From: Candidatus Allofournierella merdavium
GTDB lineage: Bacteria; Bacillota; Clostridia; Oscillospirales; Ruminococcaceae
Assembly: GCA_019118765.1 (NCBI GenBank)
Contig: DWYI01000056.1
Span: 1 to 64,000 of the forward strand
Length of the DNA: 64,000 nt
Direction: 5' to 3'
This document shows, piece after piece, positions 59,302 through 64,000 of this stretch. Made by a program: the position numbers and the translations under genes. How positions within the stretch are numbered: the first letter of the stretch is position 1; each line of letters opens with the position of its first letter. The notes beneath the pieces were generated by a model. The model did no database searches. It worked only from the letters and a program-made list of their open reading frames with translations, and was not told the DNA's origin.

Positions 59302-60141
59302 ATGAAGCGAGTGCTGGTCACCGGCGCGGGCGGCTTTGTGGGCGCCCGCATCATGGCGCAGCTGGGCGGGCGGCTGGAACTGGTGGCCGCCCCCGCCGGC
59401 GCGCTGCGCACAGCGGGGGAGCGGGAGGTGGAGCGGTTGGTGAAAACGGCCGCCCCCGACGCCATCCTGCACACGGCGGCCATCTCGGACACGGGATACT
59501 GCCAGCAGCATCCGGAGGAGTCCTTCCGGGCCAATGTGCTGGTGCCGGTGTGGCTGGCCAGGGCGGCCCGGCGCGCCGGGGCGAAGCTGGCGGCCTTCAG
59601 TTCCGACCAGGTCTACGCCGGGCTGGAGGGCCCCGGCCCCTTTGACGAAACAACGCCCCTGCGCCCCGCGAATGTCTACGGCCGCCACAAGCGGGAGGCG
59701 GAACTGCGGGTGCTGGAGGAACTGGACACGGCGGTGCTGCTGCGGGCCACCTGGATGTACGACCTGCCGGGGGGCGGGCTGCCCATCCGGGGCAACCTGC
59801 CCCTCAACCTGCGGGCGGCGGCCGCCGAGGGCACAAAACTCGCCTTTTCCACCCAGGATGTGCGGGGAGTCACCTGGGTGCGGCAGGCGGTGGAAAACCT
59901 GCCCGCCGCCCTGGATTGGCCGGGGGGCGTGTACAACTTCGGCAGCGAGAACAGCCGGGACATGTATGCCACCGCCCTGGAGTTCTGCCGGCTGCTGGGC
60001 CTGGACCCGCCGCCGGTGGAGGCGGCGGACTGGGCCCGGTGCCTGGCCATGGACGGGGGCAGGGCCCGGCGGCTGGGGGCGGCGTTCGACGACACGGCGG
60101 CGGGCTTTGCCCGCTGCCTCGCCGCCCTTGGTCCGCAATGA
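59302..60141 (+). CDS. NAD(P)-dependent sugar-nucleotide reductase/epimerase, RmlD-like SDR
   Basis: A 279-residue extended SDR protein: nucleotide motif TGAGGFVG (7-14), DAILHTAAISDTGYC, AFSSDQVYAG (catalytic Ser/Thr position), catalytic pair Y-X3-K in VYGRHKREAEL, and RATWMYD. Resembles dTDP-4-dehydrorhamnose reductase (RmlD) or SAM-synthetase beta-like proteins. ATG at 59302 is preferred over 59296, because the AAAGGCGGGG ribosome site needs the extra spacing. It stands alone, not in a sugar-nucleotide operon, so the substrate is unknown. Confidence 0.85.
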   Translation: MKRVLVTGAGGFVGARIMAQLGGRLELVAAPAGALRTAGEREVERLVKTAAPDAILHTAAISDTGYCQQHPEESFRANVLVPVWLARAARRAGAKLAAFSSDQVYAGLEGPGPFDETTPLRPANVYGRHKREAELRVLEELDTAVLLRATWMYDLPGGGLPIRGNLPLNLRAAAAEGTKLAFSTQDVRGVTWVRQAVENLPAALDWPGGVYNFGSENSRDMYATALEFCRLLGLDPPPVEAADWARCLAMDGGRARRLGAAFDDTAAGFARCLAALGPQ

Positions 60142-60153
60142 GACAAAGAGAAA

Positions 60154-60246
60154 GGGCCGGCGCGCCGCCCTCCCGAGAGGGGAGCGGCGCGCCGGCCCTT
60201 CACCGCGGGGGACGCCTTTTTTATGAAAGGCGTCCCCCGATTTTTT
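60154..60246. terminator. Double terminator between convergent genes
   Basis: Two hairpins: 15-bp stem 60154-60168/60184-60198, then 14-bp stem CGGGGGACGCCTTT/AAAGGCGTCCCCCG (60206-60239) followed by six T residues on the plus strand. Serves the RmlD-like gene; the minus-strand sulfotransferase stop lies at 60245 inside the T tract. Confidence 0.9.
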
Positions 60247-62003
60247 AATCGCAGAACCACAGGGGCATCTCGTACTTGAAGGTGCGGTAGTTCTGCATGG
60301 TGCACTCGTAGGCGTATTGCCGGATGAGCACGCCGCTTTGGTCGTACTCGCCGAACACCATGGCCACGCCGCTGTTCACCGTCCAGTTGCCGCCCTCGCC
60401 GCAGAGGGAGCCGTTGGACACGATGCTGGAATAGGGCACCTCGAAGCTTTCCTCCAGCGAGAAGGTGCGCTTGTTTTCGTCGATGCGGTAGATGTACACC
60501 TGGCTGGCGACGTCGGTGTCATAGAGGCCGGTGCCCACGCTGTCCGCCACCGGCAGTTCCAGGTCGCGGCTGTTGATGGACCAGTAGTTGTTGTTGAAAA
60601 GGGACAGGTAGTACACCCCGTCCTGCCCGCCGTCGGCGTAGTACTCCACGCAGTGCTGGCCGTACTGGGGCACAAAGTTGCCGTCCTGTTCCAGGCAGGC
60701 GTCCGCGTAGGCGGTGTCCGCCCAGACCCGCTGATCCCCCGCCAGCCAGTCCAGCGCGGGGGGCGCCGTGGAGGTCCGCCACCTTCAGGATGGCGGAGGT
60801 CTCCCGGGAGGAGAGGATGAGGCTGTCGGTGCCGGGCAGGTACTGCAGGCTGTTCAGGTGGATCCAGTCCCGCTCGCCCGCCTGCCAGAAGAAGTCGTCG
60901 TCGGCGCCCACCGGGCGGGTGACGTCGTAGTAGTCCTTCAGCAGGACGCTGAAATCGATGAGTTCGGTCACCTCGCCGGTGACGGTGTCGATGGAGAGCA
61001 GCCGGTCCTCCACCGCTTCGCACCCCCGCTCCTCCGCCAGGGCCAGCACCTCGCCGTCGGTCCCCAGGCCGATGTCGTGGTGCAGGTCGTAGTTCCCCAG
61101 GTCGCACACCCAGGTCACCCGGCCCAGCCCGTCGATGCGGGCCAGCTTGGAGGAGGAGATGCAGGTGAGGATCTCGTCGCCGCAGAACAGCAGCCGGTCC
61201 AGCCCGTAGCCCTCCAGCACCATCTCGTAGCGCAGCACCCCGTCGTTGTCGAAAAAGAAGCCGTAGCCAAGGTAGCCGTTCACCCGCATCATGGCGAACA
61301 GCCCGTCCGCCTGGGCGGCGTCGGATCCGCCCTCGGTCACCTCCAGCCGGGTGGCGTAACCCGAGCGGGCCTCGGGCATCTCCACCGAAAAGCGGATGGT
61401 CTGCCGGGTGTTGCCCCAGCTGCCCTCCACCGTGAGGGTGACCTCGTTCACCTCCCCCGGCACCAGGCCGATGAGCTGGAATTCGTGGGTGCGGGTGTAC
61501 TCTTTGCCGGAGATGTCCGCCGCCCGGGCGGTGAAGTCCGCCAGCCCCTCCACCCGCACGGTGTAGCTCACCGCGGTGGCAAGTTCGGTCTCAAAATAGA
61601 GGTACAGGCCGTTGCTGCCGGTGCCATAGGGGTTCAGGATGGCCAGGGGCATGGAGGCGGTCCACTCCAGGTCGGCGTTGTGTTTCAGTTCCTCCACCAC
61701 CTGCCGCAACCGCTGCTGCACCTCCAGGTCGTAGTAGGTGAAATCCTCCTGCCCGATGTCCTGAGGCACCAGCTGCAGGGCTTTCAGCCCGCCGCCCAGG
61801 TCCGCCTCGGCCAGATCCACCTGCCACTGGCTGCTTTGGGCCACCACGTCGCCGGTGGAAAAGGTCCAGTCGGTGCGGGCGGCCTGCTCCCGGGCGGTGA
61901 AGGCCTTGGCCACCTGCACCACCACCAGGGGGGTGAGGAATGCCAGCATCAGCAGCACCGCGCCGGCCAGGGCCAGCCATTTCCAGTTGAACTTGGTCTT
62001 CAT
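60245..62003 (-). pseudogene. Arylsulfate sulfotransferase, interrupted by a +1 frameshift
   Basis: Membrane-anchored extracellular enzyme of the ASST family, which moves sulfate between phenolic compounds without PAPS. After correcting one base, the protein is about 585 residues: N-terminal helix (WLALAGAVLLMLAFLTPLVVV), the family N-terminal beta domain, then the six-bladed propeller with YDLHHDIGLGTDGEVLALAEE, DFFWQAGERDWIHLNSLQYLP, LILSSRETSAILKV and YGQHCVEYY; the last two His contexts match the nucleophile/charge-relay region. The reading frame breaks at about 60765 in a run of six C (one extra). Both sides are well conserved, so slippage, a recent mutation or a base-calling error are all possible. 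Confidence 0.8.
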
Positions 62004-62019
62004 GGGGAGTCCTCCTGTT

Positions 62020-62796
62020 TTACACCAGATTCAGCACCAGCAACAGCAGCCCCACGGCCGTGAGGATGGCGCCGGTGAGGCGGTTCAGCAGCAGGGGCGC
62101 GGCCCGGGTGGCGATGCGGGCGGCCAGTTGGGCCCAGAGGAGGGTGAACACCACACACAGCGCCAGGGGGATGGGGTCGGGCGCGCTGCCCAGGGCAAAG
62201 TGGCTCACCGCGCCCAGCAGGGCGGAGAAGGTCATGATGAAGACGCTGGTGCCCACCGCGGTCTTCAGTTCGTAGCCCAGCAGGAAGGTGAGCACCATCA
62301 GCATCATCATGCCGCCCCCGGCGCCGAACACCCCGCACACAAGGCCCACCGCCCCGCCGCCGGCGGCGCTCACCCACACCGGGCGTTTCGCCGCGCCGGG
62401 GCCGCCGCTGTTCGCGGGCGCCAGGATGGGAAAGAAGAGAAACCGCAGCCCCAGCAGCAGGGCCATCACCACCGAAAAGCCGCCCAGGGTGGCGTCCGGC
62501 AGGAAGGTGGACAGCCAGCTGCCCGCCAGCGTCATGGTCAGCACGCCGGCCATCATCACCAGCCCATGCCGGATGTCGATGGCGCCGCTTTTGGCATAGG
62601 TGCGGGCGCTGGCGGCGCTGGCCAGCACATCGCTGGCCAGGGCGATGCCGATGGCCTGGTAGGCGGGCATGCCCAGCAGGGTCACCAGCATGGGGGTGAT
62701 CACGGTGGCGGCGCTCAGCCCGGCAAAGCCGGTGCCCAGGCCCGCCCCCGCGCCCGCCAGGAAACAGACCAGGATCTCATACAAAATCGCGCTCAA
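62020..62796 (-). CDS. TauE/SafE (TSUP) family anion exporter
   Basis: A 258-residue membrane protein with eight helices in two repeats: GAGAGLGTGFAGLSAATVITPMLV and VCGVFGAGGGMMMLMVL are the family glycine-rich repeat motifs. TSUP members export sulfite, sulfoacetate or related anions. It lies 16 bases upstream of the sulfotransferase gene in the same operon, so handling of sulfate or sulfite released from phenolic sulfates is plausible. TTG start at 62796 with GAAAGGAAG upstream. Confidence 0.88.
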   Translation of the reverse strand: MSAILYEILVCFLAGAGAGLGTGFAGLSAATVITPMLVTLLGMPAYQAIGIALASDVLASAASARTYAKSGAIDIRHGLVMMAGVLTMTLAGSWLSTFLPDATLGGFSVVMALLLGLRFLFFPILAPANSGGPGAAKRPVWVSAAGGGAVGLVCGVFGAGGGMMMLMVLTFLLGYELKTAVGTSVFIMTFSALLGAVSHFALGSAPDPIPLALCVVFTLLWAQLAARIATRAAPLLLNRLTGAILTAVGLLLLVLNLV

Positions 62797-62936
62797 AACA
62801 GGGAACTTCCTTTCAGGGAGGATGTGTGGGGTAACTCCACGATACCAGAGACGGCTTACCCGGGGCTAAAGGCGGCGCGGCCCTGCGCAAAACAAGGCTG
62901 CCGGCGCGGCCCTTCCGCCGCCATGCTCACAGGGCG

Positions 62937-62965
62937 ATTATACCACGCTTTCGGATGCATGGCGA
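62937..62965 (-). promoter_or_regulatory. Promoter of the TSUP/sulfotransferase operon with long leader
   Basis: Extended -10 TGGTATAAT (TATAAT at 62942-62937) with a poor -35 (TCGCCA). The leader to 62797 is about 135 bases, GC-rich, with two copies of AGGGCCGCGCCG and arms GGCGGC/GCCGCC (62922-62917, 62876-62871). Confidence 0.65.
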
Positions 62966-62975
62966 AAAAAGTTTG

Positions 62976-63116
62976 GGACAAAAAGAGAGGCTCCGCCCAG
63001 AAGGGGAGCCTCGGCAGGGGAAAACAACCCCGGCGCGCCGTTTTTGCTGGTGCGCCGGGGTGTTGCGGTTTATTCCGTGCGCCCTGCAGGCGCCCGCGGG
63101 ACTACCGTGGGCGCCT
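62976..63116 (-). terminator. Three stem-loops after the lipoprotein gene
   Basis: Minus strand: AGGCGCCC/GGGCGCCT (63116-63088), CCCCGGCGC/GCGCCGGGG (63060-63028) and GAGGCTCC/GGAGCCTC (63012-62987) followed by TCTTTTTG. The last is a standard terminator. The 447-base gap 62797-63243 otherwise holds only the promoter and leader listed separately. Confidence 0.75.
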
Positions 63117-63243
63117 GATGGGGGCCCGGGCGGCGGTGTTCGGTGCGAACGGTCGCGGCGGGCGGAACGGGTCGCGCCGCTGCGCGGGGGTGCGGGGGCG
63201 CGCCCCGGCGGATGGGAATGCTGCCCGCGGCCTTTTTGCGCCG

Positions 63244-63894
63244 TCAGAGGGCGGGGTCCAGCAGCCGCGCGGCGATCAGCCGGCCAGAGGGGATGCCGTC
63301 CTGCTCACTGGCCTCAAAGGTCCCCTGCACCGTGACGGTGGTGTCCGAGTCGGGGCAGGCGTCCGGGTCGGAGAGGAAAAGTTCGAACCCCTGGGCGCAG
63401 CAGCCGCCGGCGTCGGCAACGACGCAGGCCAGGTGGCGGACCCCCGTCTCCGGCTCCTCGTACAGGATGAACCGGCCCCGCATCCGCACGGTCTTGCCGT
63501 TGTAGGCCTCCGGGGACATGACCATGTTGAAAATCTCGGAATAGGCGGCCACAGCGCTCAGGGGCGTCAGGTCCACATCGGCGGGCGCAGCGCTCTCCGG
63601 CACGCCTTCCGCGGCGGGGGCGGGCCCCTCCGCGGTTGGAGGAGAGCCGGGCGGGGGGTCTGACGGCGCGGGCTCCTCCGCAGTCGGAGGAGCGGGTTCG
63701 GGCGGCGCCGGGGCCGCCGGCGCGGGGCGGAGGGGCTGCTTCACAGGCGGGGCGGGCGCGGGGGCGGGCGCGGGGGCGGGCGCGGCGCTGGCGGCAGGGG
63801 GCGGCGCGGCGCCCGCCGCGGGCGTTCGCCCGCAGGCACAGCACAGCGCGCCCAGCCACACAGCCAGCAGCAGGGCACAGGCGGTTTTGCTCAT
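63244..63894 (-). CDS. Lipoprotein with Cys-pair domain, linked to metal importer
   Basis: A 216-residue lipoprotein: signal peptide with lipobox LCCAC, a long Pro/Ala/Glu-rich tether (about 25-105), then a 105-residue OB-like domain starting AAYSEIFNMVMSPEAYNGKTVRMRGRFILYEE with LACVVADAGGCCAQGFELFL. The CC pair and extra Cys residues could bind metal. I recall similar domains in Firmicute proteins beside zinc-type ABC systems. The start overlaps the ZnuB-like permease stop (ATGA), which supports a role in the same uptake system. Confidence 0.8.
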   Translation of the reverse strand: MSKTACALLLAVWLGALCCACGRTPAAGAAPPPAASAAPAPAPAPAPAPPVKQPLRPAPAAPAPPEPAPPTAEEPAPSDPPPGSPPTAEGPAPAAEGVPESAAPADVDLTPLSAVAAYSEIFNMVMSPEAYNGKTVRMRGRFILYEEPETGVRHLACVVADAGGCCAQGFELFLSDPDACPDSDTTVTVQGTFEASEQDGIPSGRLIAARLLDPAL

Positions 63895-64000
63895 GCGGCA
63901 CCTCCCCGCATCCGCCCCACTGCCCAGAAGAGCGAAAAGGCCGCCAGTTCCACCGCCACAACGGTGGCCCCCACCGGCGTGCCCGCGAGAACGGCGGTGA
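63891..64000 (-). CDS. Metal ABC transporter permease (ZnuB-like), C-terminal end only
   Basis: The last 36 codons of a gene that continues beyond the window. The ending GTPVGATVVAVELAAFSLFW matches the C-terminal helix of ZnuB/MntB-type permeases (ABC-3 family). Coupled by ATGA to the downstream lipoprotein gene. Metal not determinable. Confidence 0.65.
   Translation of the reverse strand, partial: TAVLAGTPVGATVVAVELAAFSLFWAVGRMRGGAA

Noticed and set aside
57265..60138. 957-codon minus-strand open frame
   Set aside because: Antisense to the FbpB-like permease and the RmlD-like gene; Asp/His/Gly-rich, no start signal.
1..64000. Transposases, phage genes, tRNA or rRNA genes
   Set aside because: None of the reading frames or unannotated gaps showed the relevant motifs or cloverleaf structures on inspection.

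Overview
The window looks like a piece of chromosome from a GC-rich Gram-positive anaerobe, most likely a gut Clostridia/Oscillospiraceae-type Firmicute. The evidence is a tRNA-Asn-sensing T-box in front of asnS, TTG-17 bp-TATAAT type promoters, AGGAGG ribosome sites, many lipoproteins with Ser/Ala/Pro tethers after the lipobox, and Ruminococcaceae-style transport operons. I see no rRNA, tRNA, phage, IS element or CRISPR array. The taxonomic placement is inference; no marker gene beyond AsnRS is present.

Layout. 1-3063 (-): a MacB/FtsX-type exporter pair. 3353-7908 (+): a translationally coupled trio of radical SAM enzyme, membrane protein with an alternating Cys-Ala tail, and two-domain AAA+ ATPase. 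This is the best candidate for an undescribed system. 8013-9131 (+): ion permease. 9412-12816 (-): two paralogous degenerate LytM (M23-like) membrane proteins, a 39/40-bp tandem repeat and a small membrane protein. 12923-27589 (-): one long co-directional block read from a promoter at 27640-27668: pheA, aroB, aroC, a fused aroE-aroK, aroQ, aroF, four tandem GT2 glycosyltransferases, aroA, tyrA, a WYL regulator and mutY. It encodes the whole path from DAHP to chorismate plus the Phe and Tyr branch enzymes.

27800-30366 (-): small membrane proteins and a PlsC acyltransferase. 30544-36206 (-): an alpha-glucan operon (LacI-type regulator, sugar-binding lipoprotein, two permeases, malQ) with a likely autoregulatory operator. 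36532-38018 (-): a beta-helix surface protein broken by two +1 frameshifts. 38243-42339: lipoprotein, asnS with its T-box, a YiiX/NlpC-like hydrolase and a YwaF-like membrane protein. 42546-47438 (+): a large membrane protein and a FecCD-type metallophore ABC importer. 47538-53196 (+): a xanthine/uracil-family permease, a three-subunit molybdenum hydroxylase of the xanthine dehydrogenase family and a MocA-like nucleotidyltransferase, together a purine-use module. 53459-59118 (+): RpiR regulator, NanE epimerase and an Fbp/Afu-type ABC importer, suggesting uptake of an amino-sugar or sugar phosphate. 59302-60141 (+): an RmlD-like reductase. 60245-62796 (-): arylsulfate sulfotransferase, frameshifted in a C6 tract, with a TauE/SafE anion exporter. 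63244-64000 (-): a lipoprotein coupled to the end of a ZnuB-like metal permease.

Genes are densely packed, with many 4-bp ATGA/GTGA overlaps, so most expression units are polycistronic. Three frameshifts of the same kind (one extra base, two clearly in C runs) lie in otherwise intact genes; they could be real lesions, slippage sites or base-calling errors.
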